A DNA stretch of 64,000 nucleotides, from the NCBI RefSeq assembly GCF_040364665.1, contig NZ_BAABWX010000004.1, positions 1-64,000 on the forward strand, read 5' to 3'. Under the pieces are notes generated by a model. The model was not told the origin of the DNA and did not search any database. It saw nothing but the letters and a program-made list of their open reading frames with translations. This document shows, piece after piece, positions 8,906 to 17,811 of the stretch; within the stretch, counting starts at the first letter, position 1, and each line of letters opens with the position of its first letter. Origin of the DNA: Cognatishimia sp. WU-CL00825 (GTDB taxonomy: Bacteria; Pseudomonadota; Alphaproteobacteria; Rhodobacterales; Rhodobacteraceae). Made by a program: the position numbers and the translations under genes.

Positions 8906-9769
8906 ATGACCCGAACTGTTTATGTAAATGGCGAATACCTGCCGGAAACAGAGGCGAAGATTTCGATCTTTGATCGGGGGTTTTTGATGGCCGATGCGGT
9001 ATACGAGGTAACAAGCGTGCTGGATGGCAAGCTGATCGACTTTGAAGGCCATGCCGTACGCTTAGCGCGCTCGTTGAAAGAGCTGGATATGCAAACGCCT
9101 TGTACCAAAGAAGAGCTGCTTGAAATTCATCGTCAATTGGTCGCGAAAAACGACATCGTCGAAGGGCTCGTCTATTTGCAGGTTTCACGTGGGTCCGATG
9201 GCGACCGTGACTTCGCTTTCCCCGATCCTGAGACCACAAAACCTACTTTGGTTTTGTTTACGCAAAACAAGCCGGGTCTCGCCAATAGCCCAGCGTCCCA
9301 AAAGGGTGCCAAGGTGATTTCGATCGACGACATTCGCTGGGGCCGTCGCGATATTAAGACGGTTCAGCTTCTGTACCCTTCAATGGGAAAAATGATGGCC
9401 AAAGCTGCAGGTGCTGACGATGCTTGGATGATCGAAGATGGCTATGTCACCGAGGGCACGAGCAACAATGCCTATTTCGTAAAAGGTGGCAAAATTGTAA
9501 CGCGCCCGCTGTCTACTGACATTCTGCATGGCATCACACGAACAGCAGTTTTGCGGTTGGCAAAAGAAGCCCAAATGGAAGTCGAAGAGCGCTTGTTCAC
9601 AATCGATGAAGCCAAAGAGGCTGATGAGGCCTTTACAACGTCAGCCTCTGCTTTTGTCATGCCTGTTGTCGAAATTGATGGCGCGGTATTGGGGGACGGG
9701 ACACCCGGCCCAATCGCAAAACGCCTGCGCGAGATCTATTTGGATGAATCGCTGAAACATGCCATCTGA
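8906..9769 (+). CDS. dat: D-amino-acid transaminase (PLP fold type IV)
   Basis: A 287-aa class IV aminotransferase. The catalytic PLP lysine is K151 in RRDIKTVQLL, a DIK context typical of D-amino-acid transaminase rather than branched-chain enzymes, and the cofactor Glu is E183 in YVTEGTSNNAY. It would move the amino group of D-amino acids to 2-oxoglutarate, giving D-glutamate, the proposed substrate of DgcN. GAGGAGA precedes the ATG at 8906, and the gene follows dgcA by 10 bp, so the two are surely co-transcribed. A bidirectional terminator follows. Confidence 0.88.
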   Translation: MTRTVYVNGEYLPETEAKISIFDRGFLMADAVYEVTSVLDGKLIDFEGHAVRLARSLKELDMQTPCTKEELLEIHRQLVAKNDIVEGLVYLQVSRGSDGDRDFAFPDPETTKPTLVLFTQNKPGLANSPASQKGAKVISIDDIRWGRRDIKTVQLLYPSMGKMMAKAAGADDAWMIEDGYVTEGTSNNAYFVKGGKIVTRPLSTDILHGITRTAVLRLAKEAQMEVEERLFTIDEAKEADEAFTTSASAFVMPVVEIDGAVLGDGTPGPIAKRLREIYLDESLKHAI

Positions 9770-9788
9770 ATACAGGTTTGATATTGGA

Positions 9789-9816
9789 AAAGGCGGGCAG
9801 GTCCCCGCTTTTTTTA
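9789..9816. terminator. Terminator between dat and galM
   Basis: The sequence AAGGCGGG-CAGGTC-CCCGCTT followed by a run of T residues forms a short GC stem with one bulged G. On the minus strand the same stem is followed by CCTTTT, so it can serve both convergent genes; the T-run overlaps the galM stop codon. Confidence 0.7.
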
Positions 9817-10800
9817 TGTGAATTTGAATTGGCTGTGGTTTGTGTAAGTATCGCCAGGGCGCAGGATTGCGTTCGGGAACTCAGCTTTGTTTGGCGCATC
9901 CGGCCAGTTCTGCGGCTCTATGGCCAAACCCGCATATCCACCATAGCTGCGGCCATCCAAGCCCGCGTCAACCAATGAGAACTCTGGCGCATTGAAGATT
10001 TGTAAACCAGGTTGGTCAGTTGCAATCGTCAGATTTGGGCTTTCATCAGCCGTTGTAACATGGGCAACGTCCCGCAGCAGGGTTTGCTTATCTGACACAC
10101 AATAATTGGTGTCCAGCAATGCGCCAACAAGCGCGCGCGGAGACTGTAAGTCCCGCTCTGTACCCGTGATGTCTACGACTGCCCCGGTGGCGATATGTTC
10201 CTCGTCATATTCCAACGCGTGTTGGGTCAAGATTTGCACTTTATGCGCATCGACTTTGGGCCTGCCATCCAGATTGAAATAACAATGTAATGCAAGCCCA
10301 CAAATCGTTGCTTGATCCGTTGTTGCGATTAGCGAAATATCAAGCGTGGCATTGTCCAAAAGCGTATAGGTGCAATCGATTGACAGGTTCCCTGGAAAGC
10401 CCATGTGCCCGTCTGGCGATACAATGGACAGCGTAACGCTGTTTTCAGACATTTCAGCGATGTGCCAGTTTTGGTATTGCAGGCCGTCTGTGCCGCCATG
10501 CAACGTGTGGCGGCCAAGCCAGTTGCGGTCCAACTGATAGGTCTTACCATCGATTTGAAAGGCCGCACCGCCAATACGATTGGCAAATCGTCCGGCTATG
10601 GCCCCCATACACGCCTTGTTATCTTGGTAATCTAGGATGTTCTCAAACCCCAAAACCAGCGGGTGTGAAACTCCCTTTAGGCGCAGGTCTTGGACAGCGG
10701 CACCGGCAGTCACGATCTTTGCGGTCAGGCCGCCCCCCGTCAGGGTGACCTGCTGAATTTCTTGACCGCGCAAGGTCATCGCTGTCTGGGTGATTGCCAT
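9814..10800 (-). CDS. galM: Aldose 1-epimerase (galactose mutarotase)
   Basis: A 328-aa beta-sandwich mutarotase that interconverts alpha and beta anomers of sugars. Family landmarks are GRFANRIGGAAFQIDG near residue 70, HGGTDGLQYQNW near 98, and the catalytic His in a LALHCYFNLDG segment (HCYFNL); a C-terminal FSLVDAGLDGRSYGGYAGLAIEPQ-like stretch carries the late acidic residue. Start at 10800 (MAITQTAM) is preferred over an extension to 10872, which would overlap the DUF1244 gene. It is probably the last gene of a minus-strand run that starts near 12235. Confidence 0.9.
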   Translation of the reverse strand: MAITQTAMTLRGQEIQQVTLTGGGLTAKIVTAGAAVQDLRLKGVSHPLVLGFENILDYQDNKACMGAIAGRFANRIGGAAFQIDGKTYQLDRNWLGRHTLHGGTDGLQYQNWHIAEMSENSVTLSIVSPDGHMGFPGNLSIDCTYTLLDNATLDISLIATTDQATICGLALHCYFNLDGRPKVDAHKVQILTQHALEYDEEHIATGAVVDITGTERDLQSPRALVGALLDTNYCVSDKQTLLRDVAHVTTADESPNLTIATDQPGLQIFNAPEFSLVDAGLDGRSYGGYAGLAIEPQNWPDAPNKAEFPNAILRPGDTYTNHSQFKFT

Positions 10801-10804
10801 GGTC

Positions 10805-11119
10805 TTACGCCTTGTCTCCGACATTTTCTTTGAAGGCCACTTCAAAAGCCGCTTGCTTGGCGTCGCTGGCATCGGTTTGGTAGTTGGTTTTCCACGCGTC
10901 CATTGTCATGCCGTAAAACAGCTCGCGCGCTTCGGTCTTTGACATTTCAATGCCGCGATCATTTGCAGCTTCCTGGTACCAGCGGGACAGGCAGTTTCGG
11001 CAAAATCCGGCAAGGTTCATCATGTCGATGTTTTGCACATCGGTGCGCTTTTCCATTAGGTGTTCTTGCAGGGCGCGAAATGTAGCAGCTTCAAGTTCGA
11101 TACGGGTTTGGTCGTCCAT
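10805..11119 (-). CDS. DUF1244 protein
   Basis: A 104-aa cytoplasmic protein with the DUF1244 pattern: an N-terminal helix, then MNLAGFCRNCLSRWYQEAANDRG containing a CxxC pair, then a YGMTMDAWK segment. The family is conserved in Proteobacteria without an assigned function. Its stop lies 4 bp before the galM start, and a carboxymethyl-hydroxymuconate isomerase-like gene is 13 bp upstream, so it is translated from the same message. Confidence 0.9.
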   Translation of the reverse strand: MDDQTRIELEAATFRALQEHLMEKRTDVQNIDMMNLAGFCRNCLSRWYQEAANDRGIEMSKTEARELFYGMTMDAWKTNYQTDASDAKQAAFEVAFKENVGDKA

Positions 11120-11132
11120 TGTGGGGCCCTTT

Positions 11133-11477
11133 TTAAAGCACGCGTTTTGCGTAAACGTCTTGGTCTATCTCGATCGGGAGAACAGTCAAAGTTCCTACTT
11201 CGGGCAAATGGGCTTCAAGTACCGCAAGCAGATCATTTGCAAGCTTTTGACGCACCTCCAATGGGCGACCAGCAACCAATCGCAGCGTGAGGTGGGCAAA
11301 AGTTTGAGGCTCGGCACCTGAAAACACATTGTCACAGGCGATGGTGCGGGTTTTGATATCTTTGCCCGCCCCAAAGACACCGCTTTCCAGCGCGGCTTCA
11401 AACAGTGCTTTTGCCAGAGCGTTCATGTCCCTTTGCCTGCTCAATTCTGCAGAGTGCTCTAAAATCAGATGTGGCAA
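11133..11477 (-). CDS. 5-carboxymethyl-2-hydroxymuconate isomerase family protein
   Basis: A 114-aa member of the CHMI branch of the tautomerase superfamily. It begins MPHLILEHS, so an N-terminal proline (the catalytic base of this superfamily) is exposed after Met removal. HpaF-type enzymes act in homoprotocatechuate breakdown, but no other hpa genes are present, so the true substrate may differ. It is 11 bp from the N-formylglutamate amidohydrolase-like gene and 13 bp from the DUF1244 gene. Confidence 0.83.
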   Translation of the reverse strand: MPHLILEHSAELSRQRDMNALAKALFEAALESGVFGAGKDIKTRTIACDNVFSGAEPQTFAHLTLRLVAGRPLEVRQKLANDLLAVLEAHLPEVGTLTVLPIEIDQDVYAKRVL

Positions 11478-11488
11478 TGGCCGTCTCC

Positions 11489-12235
11489 TTAATAACCACT
11501 TTGATTAAGCGCATCTTGCAGCATGGGTGCAAGACGTATGGCCCAATCGTGCTGATCCTTTTCCGAAGTGATCAGATCTTGGCGTAGTTCAATCAATGTA
11601 TTCAGGCGGCCATTTTGCAGCGCCAACCGGTCAATCGTATCTCCGGGCAGATGGCCTGCATATGGTTCGTTGTCGCCAACGGTCAGATCGGGTTCTTGTT
11701 GTAGTCGCGCAATGAAGTGCTTGCCAAAGTTTCGTGTGTCATGCGCTGCGTGCAAAATGCCAATTTCCCATGGGCGAGGCTTGCGGCCATTCAGCTTAGG
11801 CGAGAAGCTATGCATCGCAACGATCACAGGGTCTTGTCGTGTGTTCGTCATTTCGTCGAGAGCCGCATGGTAAGGTGCATAATAAGCGTCGATGCGCCGG
11901 GCTTCTTCAGCCTCGTCTATGTCGGCATTGGCAGGCACAATTGTGCCGTCATACAGCCGCATCACCAATGTCGGGTCGTTGCGTCCGCGGTTTGGATCAA
12001 TCACCAAGCGCGAAAAGTTTGAGCAGACGACCGGGGAATCCAGCAGTTCGCCAAGTTTCAGAGAAACGCCCAACGCCCCAATATCGTAGGCTATATGCCG
12101 CTGCATATCCTGAGCCGATAGTCCTAGATCCCCATTGTTGATTTCGCTGGGAACCAAATTCGTCGCGTGATCCGCGGTGATCAGCCAACGCCCTGGGCGC
12201 TCTGCGCCAAAAATCTTAAAAGCTTCGTGTACCAT
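11489..12235 (-). CDS. N-formylglutamate amidohydrolase family protein
   Basis: A 248-aa hydrolase of the FGase family (HutG-like). Typical segments are LITADHATNLVPSE (about 19-32), CSNFSRLVIDPNR near 85 and VIAMHSFSPKLNG near 140, which carry the metal and substrate residues. It could release formate from N-formylglutamate or act on a related amide; no hut genes are nearby. The open frame reaches 12403, but that would overlap pyk. The ATG at 12235 has a GAAGGAAA site and gives family length. Confidence 0.88.
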   Translation of the reverse strand: MVHEAFKIFGAERPGRWLITADHATNLVPSEINNGDLGLSAQDMQRHIAYDIGALGVSLKLGELLDSPVVCSNFSRLVIDPNRGRNDPTLVMRLYDGTIVPANADIDEAEEARRIDAYYAPYHAALDEMTNTRQDPVIVAMHSFSPKLNGRKPRPWEIGILHAAHDTRNFGKHFIARLQQEPDLTVGDNEPYAGHLPGDTIDRLALQNGRLNTLIELRQDLITSEKDQHDWAIRLAPMLQDALNQSGY

Positions 12236-12354
12236 GTGCCTGTCATTTCCTTCGGCTCCCCAATAGGACAGACTCTGGGAAAAGGGAATTGCGCAATCGG
12301 GCGTGACGTTATAGTTAGCGGTAACATTTCCCCTCGCAAGGTGAGAGACATACC

Positions 12355-13800
12355 ATGAGACGCCAAAGAAACGTAAAGATCGTTGCCACGCTCGGTCCAG
12401 CATCAGAAACCTACGAAACCATTCGTGCGCTACACGAGGCTGGGGCAGATGTCTTCCGTCTTAATATGAGCCATGGGCAACACGATGAGATTGCTGAAAA
12501 GCATCGGATCATCCGGCAGATTGAAAAAGATCTTTCCAGCCCAATCGCGATTTTGGCGGACCTTCAGGGCCCTAAATTGCGCGTTGGTGTTTTTGCAGGC
12601 GAGGGTGAAAACCTGGTAGAAGGCGAGAAGTTTCGTCTCGATCTAGATAAAACTCCGGGTGACAAGACGCGGGTTTGCTTGCCTCACAAAGAGATCTTTG
12701 ACGCCTTGCAAGCAGGTGCGCATCTTTTGGTTAACGATGGTAAAATCCGGTTGCGTGTCGAAACCTGCGGAGCTGATTTTGCTGATTGTGTTGTCGTCAC
12801 CGGTGGTATGATTTCTAATCGCAAAGGGGTGAATGTTCCCGACGTTGAATTGCCACTTGCAGCGCTTTCCGAAAAAGACAAAAAAGACTTGGAATTCGTT
12901 TGTGAACTGGGTGTTGACTGGCTTGCTTTGTCCTTTGTTCAACGTCCTGCGGATGTTTTGGAAGCGCGCGAAATGGTGCGTGGCCGAGCCTCGGTCTTGT
13001 CCAAAATTGAAAAACCAACAGCCGTTGAAAACTTCGATGCGATCCTAGATGTATCCGACGGCATTATGGTCGCGCGTGGCGATTTGGGTGTTGAGCTGCC
13101 AGTGCAAAACGTCCCTCCAATCCAAAAGCGACTTGTGCGCCGTTGCCGCCGCGAAGCAAAGCCGGTGATTGTTGCGACCCAGATGCTGGAAAGCATGATC
13201 GAAAGCCCGATGCCAACACGCGCCGAGGTTTCTGACGTTGCCACAGCGATTTATGAAGGCGCAGATGCGATTATGCTGAGCGCAGAATCAGCGGCGGGTT
13301 CCTATCCGATCGAAGCCGTGACGACGATGGACAATGTGGCCAAAGAAGTCGAAAGCGACCAGACCTATCGTGACGTCATCGAGGCCTCACGGTCCAGCAA
13401 AGGCGAATCAGTGGCCGATGCGATCGTTTCTGCGGCACGCGAAATCGCGGAAACCACAGAAATCAGCGCCATTTGCTGCTTTAGCCAGAGCGGTACAACC
13501 GCGCTGAAAGTTGCGCGGGAACGCCCACGTGTACCAATCATTGCCATGACGAGCCGCTTGTTGACCGCCCGCCGTCTGGCGCTGACCTGGGGTACAACCT
13601 GTGTCACAACGCCAGAGCTTGATCGCTTTAAGTCTTGCGTTGTTGCTGCCGTCGGCGCTGCAAAGCGGCTCGAGATTGCAACTGAAAAAGATCAGGTCGT
13701 TGTCACTGCGGGTCTGCCATTTAACATGCCTGGCACAACCAACATTGTTCGAGTTGCACCGTGTGATGAGCGTTTGATTTTGGCCACCGAACCAGAATAA
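12355..13800 (+). CDS. pyk: Pyruvate kinase
   Basis: Full-length 481-aa pyruvate kinase, converting PEP and ADP to pyruvate and ATP in the cytoplasm. The sequence runs RNVKIVATLGPAS, FRLNMSHGQHDE, the mobile B domain (about 70-165), the active-site block LSKIEKPTAVENFDAIL, DGIMVARGDLGVELP and TQMLESMIESPMPTRAEVSDVA, then the regulatory C-terminal domain. It is divergent from the N-formylglutamate amidohydrolase gene, and a small membrane protein gene follows 35 bp downstream. Confidence 0.97.
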   Translation: MRRQRNVKIVATLGPASETYETIRALHEAGADVFRLNMSHGQHDEIAEKHRIIRQIEKDLSSPIAILADLQGPKLRVGVFAGEGENLVEGEKFRLDLDKTPGDKTRVCLPHKEIFDALQAGAHLLVNDGKIRLRVETCGADFADCVVVTGGMISNRKGVNVPDVELPLAALSEKDKKDLEFVCELGVDWLALSFVQRPADVLEAREMVRGRASVLSKIEKPTAVENFDAILDVSDGIMVARGDLGVELPVQNVPPIQKRLVRRCRREAKPVIVATQMLESMIESPMPTRAEVSDVATAIYEGADAIMLSAESAAGSYPIEAVTTMDNVAKEVESDQTYRDVIEASRSSKGESVADAIVSAAREIAETTEISAICCFSQSGTTALKVARERPRVPIIAMTSRLLTARRLALTWGTTCVTTPELDRFKSCVVAAVGAAKRLEIATEKDQVVVTAGLPFNMPGTTNIVRVAPCDERLILATEPE

Positions 13801-13835
13801 CCTAGGCGCATCAGTAATTTGATGCGGAGGTAGCC

Positions 13836-14060
13836 GTGAACACGGATGTTGTCTTAACAATTGGCCTTGTTCTTGTGGTGTTTTCAGTGCCGGCTTTTTT
13901 GTCGGCACTGTCTGATGGGCGGTCCAAACGGGCAGCGTCGCTGTGTATCATTCTTGCGGGTGCTTGCGTTGCTTGGGCCCTGGCAACCAAGCCCGGAGGC
14001 TACACGCTTCAGCAAATCCCAGAAGTGGTGATCGCCCAGATAGCCTACCTGATCCGTTAA
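13836..14060 (+). CDS. Small two-helix membrane protein downstream of pyk
   Basis: A 74-aa unrecognised protein with two hydrophobic segments (about 5-24 and 34-49) around a short basic loop (SDGRSKRAAS). It starts at GTG behind GGAGGTAG. A small hairpin CGCATCA/TGATGCG lies between the pyk stop and this site. Position suggests co-transcription with pyk. It could be a genuine conserved membrane peptide; nothing in the sequence reveals a function. Confidence 0.65.
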   Translation: MNTDVVLTIGLVLVVFSVPAFLSALSDGRSKRAASLCIILAGACVAWALATKPGGYTLQQIPEVVIAQIAYLIR

Positions 14061-14073
14061 GCTCAAATACTTC

Positions 14074-14102
14074 TTGCAGCTTCACAATTTGCGGCGTATA
14101 TC
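14074..14102 (+). promoter_or_regulatory. Putative sigma-70 promoter of rpmI-rplT
   Basis: TTGCAG (14074-14079) and TATATC (14097-14102) are separated by exactly 17 bp, about 75 bp before the rpmI start. This fits a housekeeping promoter giving a leader of roughly 70 nt. Only the sequence match supports it. Confidence 0.5.
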
Positions 14103-14177
14103 GCGCCATCTATACGCGCGTCCGGCTGAGTGGCATGCCGAGTCGCGTTTGAACCGACGACTATGAAGGAGACGGAA

Positions 14178-14378
14178 ATGCCTAAGATGAAGACCAAATC
14201 AAGCGCCAAAAAGCGCTTTAAAGTGACGGCGAGCGGCAAAGTAAGAGCTGCCCAAGCTGGCAAACAACACGGTATGATCAAGCGTTCGAACAAGTTTCTG
14301 CGCAACGCACGTGGCACGACAACATTGTCTGCTCCTGATGCGAAGATCGTTAAATCCTACATGCCATACGCTCGCTAA
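14178..14378 (+). CDS. rpmI: 50S ribosomal protein L35
   Basis: A 66-aa basic ribosomal protein beginning [20 protein letters not shown], the invariant L35 start, and ending near KSYMPYAR. The ATG at 14178 follows GGAGACGG; the longer open frame from 14130 is spurious. It pairs with rplT 13 bp downstream, the usual arrangement. infC, often upstream in other bacteria, is not adjacent. Confidence 0.97.
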   Translation: MPKMKTKSSAKKRFKVTASGKVRAAQAGKQHGMIKRSNKFLRNARGTTTLSAPDAKIVKSYMPYAR

Positions 14379-14391
14379 GGAGTACTGAACT

Positions 14392-14757
14392 ATGTCTCGC
14401 GTTAAAGGTGGTACAGTTACCCACGCCCGTCACAAGAAAATCGTCAAACAAGCAAAAGGCTATTACGGCCGCCGGAAGAACACCTTCAAGGTTGCGTCTC
14501 AGGCAGTTGATAAAGCCAACCAATACGCGACTCGCGACCGGAAGAACCGGAAGCGTAATTTCCGCGCATTGTGGATTCAGCGTATCAACGCTGCTGTCCG
14601 TGCACATGACGAATCACTGACATATTCGAAATTCATCAACGGCCTGAACTTGGCTGGCATCGAAGTGGACCGTAAGGTTCTGGCGGATCTCGCCGTGCAC
14701 GAGCCAGCAGCGTTCACTGCGATCGTTGAGCAAGCTCAAGGCGCATTGGCTGCATAA
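14392..14757 (+). CDS. rplT: 50S ribosomal protein L20
   Basis: A 121-aa L20 with the long basic N-terminal helix ([29 protein letters not shown]) that threads into 23S rRNA during early 50S assembly, and a globular C-terminal half (about 60-121). It follows rpmI by 13 bp in one transcript and is closed by a strong terminator at 14784. Confidence 0.98.
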   Translation: MSRVKGGTVTHARHKKIVKQAKGYYGRRKNTFKVASQAVDKANQYATRDRKNRKRNFRALWIQRINAAVRAHDESLTYSKFINGLNLAGIEVDRKVLADLAVHEPAAFTAIVEQAQGALAA

Positions 14758-14783
14758 GCCACGCCCTGTGTGACAAGGAATAG

Positions 14784-14813
14784 ACGCCGCGTTCATTGGA
14801 CGCGGCGTTTTTT
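14784..14813 (+). terminator. Intrinsic terminator after rplT
   Basis: A 9-bp perfect GC-rich stem ACGCCGCGT/ACGCGGCGT with a 7-nt loop is followed by TTTTT, 26 bp after the rplT stop. Confidence 0.92.
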
Positions 14814-14880
14814 GTTTGCTTATTAAGCGCCGCAGCTCATATTGCCCCAATTGGCAAATAAGAAGACGACAGGCATTCAC

Positions 14881-15768
14881 ATGGATCACAAGACCTTTGT
14901 TGGTTCGCTGGATCGAAGCGACCTTGCAGCTCTGATGGTGACCCGAGATCGTCCCGGAATGGTCCATCTTGCCGGTCATATCGCGTTGATCGTGATTGGA
15001 TCGTTTTGGATTCTAAGAGGCTGGTTTCTTTGGCCCTTCGTTTTGGTTATTCAGGGGGTCGTGATTAGCTTTTTGTTCACACTGGAACATGAAGCCACGC
15101 ATAAAACGCCTTTTAAAACAAAATGGATCAACGAAGCGGCTGGCTGGCTCTCTGGTTTGTTGATCTTGCAGCCGTTCTTTTGGTTCCGTTGTTTTCATAT
15201 GGCGCATCATCGCCACACCAATATTCCGGGCAAAGACCCAGAGCTGATGTCGGGCTATAAGCCCGAAGGCCGTGCGGCGTTTGTTTGGTACCTAACAGGC
15301 ATTCCTTATTGGATTGGAATGACGCGACAGATTTGGCGCAATGCCAAGGGGAAACGGTTCCACAACTACGTGCCAGAGCGTGCTTATCCGCGCGTGACCC
15401 GCGAAGCGCGCATCATGTTGGCTTTCTATGGTGTCAGTCTGCTCAGCCTTGCGATGACCGGGTTTGTGTTCTGGGTTTGGATTTTGCCGACGTTTTTGGG
15501 TATGCCATTTTTACGTCTTTATCTTTTGGCCGAGCACGGTCGCTGTGCCTATGTCGCCAACATGTTCGAAAACACGCGCACAACTTACACCACAAGGTTT
15601 GTCCGCTTTATCGCTTGGAACATGCCATATCACGTGGAGCATCACACCATTCCAGCCGTGCCATTTCATCAACTTTCGGTCCTGCACAAAACTCTTGAGG
15701 GGCATCATGTCGTGACATCTGATGGATATACTGGTTTTGCCGCCGAGTATCTGCGCGAAACACGCTAG
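14881..15768 (+). CDS. Membrane fatty acid desaturase
   Basis: A 295-aa integral membrane di-iron desaturase. Histidine boxes are visible at HEATH (70-74), HMAHHRH (106-112) and HVEHH (251-255), with hydrophobic pairs around 30-65, 85-100 and 195-225. Enzymes of this class introduce double bonds into acyl lipids, though some members hydroxylate carotenoids or other lipids, so the exact substrate is open. The ATG at 14881 removes a 13-residue extension. It lies alone between the rplT terminator and pheS, with 63 bp to the latter. Confidence 0.87.
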   Translation: MDHKTFVGSLDRSDLAALMVTRDRPGMVHLAGHIALIVIGSFWILRGWFLWPFVLVIQGVVISFLFTLEHEATHKTPFKTKWINEAAGWLSGLLILQPFFWFRCFHMAHHRHTNIPGKDPELMSGYKPEGRAAFVWYLTGIPYWIGMTRQIWRNAKGKRFHNYVPERAYPRVTREARIMLAFYGVSLLSLAMTGFVFWVWILPTFLGMPFLRLYLLAEHGRCAYVANMFENTRTTYTTRFVRFIAWNMPYHVEHHTIPAVPFHQLSVLHKTLEGHHVVTSDGYTGFAAEYLRETR

Positions 15769-15831
15769 CGCTTGCACGTCGCGCGATTGCGCGGTAACCC
15801 GCAGAGAAGAATTTGCGGCAAGGGTTATAAG

Positions 15832-16902
15832 ATGGACGATCTCAGAGACAAGTATATCAGCCTGATTGCGGATGCTGCCGATGAATCTGCAATCGAAGAT
15901 CTGCGGGTGCAGGCGGTTGGCAAAAAAGGCGAAATTGCTCTGAAAATGCGCGAGCTGGGCAAGATGTCTCCTGAAGAGCGCCAGATCATGGGGCCAAAGC
16001 TGAATGCGTTGAAAGACGAGATCAACTCTGCCCTGTCCGGCAAGAAAGCGGCGCTTGCAGATGCCGCTCTTGATGAACGTCTGCGCACCGAATGGCTGGA
16101 CGTCACATTGCCTGGTCGCACGCGCCGTCAAGGCTCTATTCACCCGATTTCACAGGTCACCGAAGAGGTCTCTGCGATCTTTGCAGACATGGGCTTTGCC
16201 GTGGCCGAAGGACCGCAGATCGAAACCGATTGGTATAATTTTGACGCGCTGAATATTCCGGGCCACCACCCGGCGCGCGCCGAAATGGACACGTTTTATA
16301 CTCATCGCGCCGAAGGCGACGCGCGCCCGCCACATGTGTTGCGTACACACACATCGCCGGTACAGATCCGCTCGATGGAAAAGCAAGGCGCGCCAATTCG
16401 CATTGTATGTCCGGGCCGTGTTTATCGCGCCGATTATGACCAGACCCACACGCCGATGTTCCACCAGATCGAAGGTCTGGCGATCGACAAAGACATCTCG
16501 ATGGCCAATCTAAAGTGGGTATTGGAAGAGTTCTTTACGGCCTTCTTTGGCACCAACGTCAAAACCCGCTTTCGCGCCTCGCATTTCCCGTTCACTGAAC
16601 CATCAGCCGAAGTTGATATTCAGTGCAAATGGGAAAATGGTTCTGTCAAAGTCGGCGAGGGCGACGACTGGCTCGAAGTGCTTGGCTCTGGCATGGTGCA
16701 CCCAAAGGTGCTGCAAGCCGGTGGCATTGACCCCAATGAATACCAAGGCTTTGCCTTTGGCATTGGCATCGACCGTCTGGCGATGCTGAAATACGGCATC
16801 CCAGACCTGCGCGCGTTTTTTGATTCAGACCTGCGCTGGCTGCGCCACTATGGCTTTGCTTCATTGGATCAACCGACCTTGCACGGTGGTTTGACGCGGT
16901 AA
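15832..16902 (+). CDS. pheS: Phenylalanyl-tRNA synthetase alpha subunit
   Basis: A 356-aa class II synthetase subunit. It has an N-terminal coiled coil (about 1-85), motif 2 ([24 protein letters not shown]), and motif 3 ([22 protein letters not shown] near 305-330). It forms the alpha2-beta2 enzyme with PheT, encoded 1 kb downstream but separated here by a terminator and two opposite-strand genes. The ATG at 15832 is the family start. Confidence 0.98.
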   Translation: MDDLRDKYISLIADAADESAIEDLRVQAVGKKGEIALKMRELGKMSPEERQIMGPKLNALKDEINSALSGKKAALADAALDERLRTEWLDVTLPGRTRRQGSIHPISQVTEEVSAIFADMGFAVAEGPQIETDWYNFDALNIPGHHPARAEMDTFYTHRAEGDARPPHVLRTHTSPVQIRSMEKQGAPIRIVCPGRVYRADYDQTHTPMFHQIEGLAIDKDISMANLKWVLEEFFTAFFGTNVKTRFRASHFPFTEPSAEVDIQCKWENGSVKVGEGDDWLEVLGSGMVHPKVLQAGGIDPNEYQGFAFGIGIDRLAMLKYGIPDLRAFFDSDLRWLRHYGFASLDQPTLHGGLTR

Positions 16903-16925
16903 GCTAATGAATAAAAACGAATGTT

Positions 16926-16949
16926 AGGCGGGCAAATGCCCGCCTTTTT
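16926..16949 (+). terminator. Intrinsic terminator after pheS
   Basis: A 7-bp stem GGCGGGC/GCCCGCC with an AAAT loop runs into TTTTT, 24 bp past the pheS stop. It sits between pheS and a convergent SRPBCC gene. Confidence 0.9.
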
Positions 16950-16963
16950 ATTTTTATGTTCGA

Positions 16964-17458
16964 CTAAGCCTGCAACTCTGCCAAAATCTCTTCCAGCATC
17001 TCCATGCCTTTGCCCCAGCCGCTGCCCATGCCTTCCATGGCACCTTCAAAACAAGCGATTTCGGCATCGGTGGCGTCATGTGGCACCCATTCAAGCCGCA
17101 TCTGGCATTTGTCGCCATCCGCTTGAAACGTCACTGTTGTCAGCAGGATACGCGGCCAATCGGGCATCATTTGATTGGCGGATATGTTCCAATCGGCGTC
17201 GGTGTTGCCGTGTAGCCAGACGAGACGCTGATCTTGCAAAACTTCAGAATAATCAGCCCGCTGAAAGCTCGACATCTTGCTCATTTTCATTTCGTGCAGC
17301 CATTCGCCGCCTTCGCGCACATCCATTTTATGCACAATCGATGTCACGCCGGGCCCATACCAGCGCGATACCAATTCTGGTTCGGTCCAAGTGCGCCACA
17401 CCAAGGCGGGTGGGGCGTTGAACGTGCGTTCTAAAACATAGGTTGGTAATTCACTCAT
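16964..17458 (-). CDS. SRPBCC (AHSA1-like) domain protein
   Basis: A 164-aa START/Bet v1-like fold protein of the AHSA1 group (VLERTFNAPPALVWRTWTEP at the start, WYGPGVTSIV near 33). Such proteins bind hydrophobic ligands in a cavity. It is translationally coupled to an upstream ArsR-type repressor (the stop TGA and start ATG share one base), a widespread pair in which the regulator controls the SRPBCC partner. The ligand is unknown. Confidence 0.9.
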   Translation of the reverse strand: MSELPTYVLERTFNAPPALVWRTWTEPELVSRWYGPGVTSIVHKMDVREGGEWLHEMKMSKMSSFQRADYSEVLQDQRLVWLHGNTDADWNISANQMMPDWPRILLTTVTFQADGDKCQMRLEWVPHDATDAEIACFEGAMEGMGSGWGKGMEMLEEILAELQA

Positions 17459-17811
17459 CAGGTATCTCCTTGTTTCAATTCTTCGAGCAGGTCATCCAAT
17501 TGATCAAATGATCCGGTCCAAAACTTTTTAAACTCTTCTAGCCAAGCAACCGCATCCGCCATTGGCGCTGCCCGAAGGCGCGCTGGGCGGCGCTGCTTGT
17601 CGATAGCGCGATCAATCAAACCCGCATTCTCAAGCACTTTCAAATGCTTAGAGATTGCTGGCTGGCTCATTTCAAAGGGCTTCGCCAATTCATTCACCGA
17701 GGCATCGCCCCCGGAAAGCTGTGCCAATATGGCCCGCCGGGTTGGGTCGGCGAGGGCCCCAAAAACGGCGTCTAGGTTTGGGTTTGGTTGTGCATAACTG
17801 ATCTGTTCCAT
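17458..17811 (-). CDS. ArsR family transcriptional repressor
   Basis: A 117-aa winged-helix regulator: DPTRRAILAQLSGGDASVNELAKPF followed by the recognition helix MSQPAISKHLKVLENAG, then RRPARLRAAPM. No metal-binding CxC motif of ArsR/SmtB sensors is present, so it is likely the non-metal type that pairs with SRPBCC proteins. An inverted repeat overlaps its own start codon, implying autorepression of the two-gene unit. Confidence 0.9.
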   Translation of the reverse strand: MEQISYAQPNPNLDAVFGALADPTRRAILAQLSGGDASVNELAKPFEMSQPAISKHLKVLENAGLIDRAIDKQRRPARLRAAPMADAVAWLEEFKKFWTGSFDQLDDLLEELKQGDT

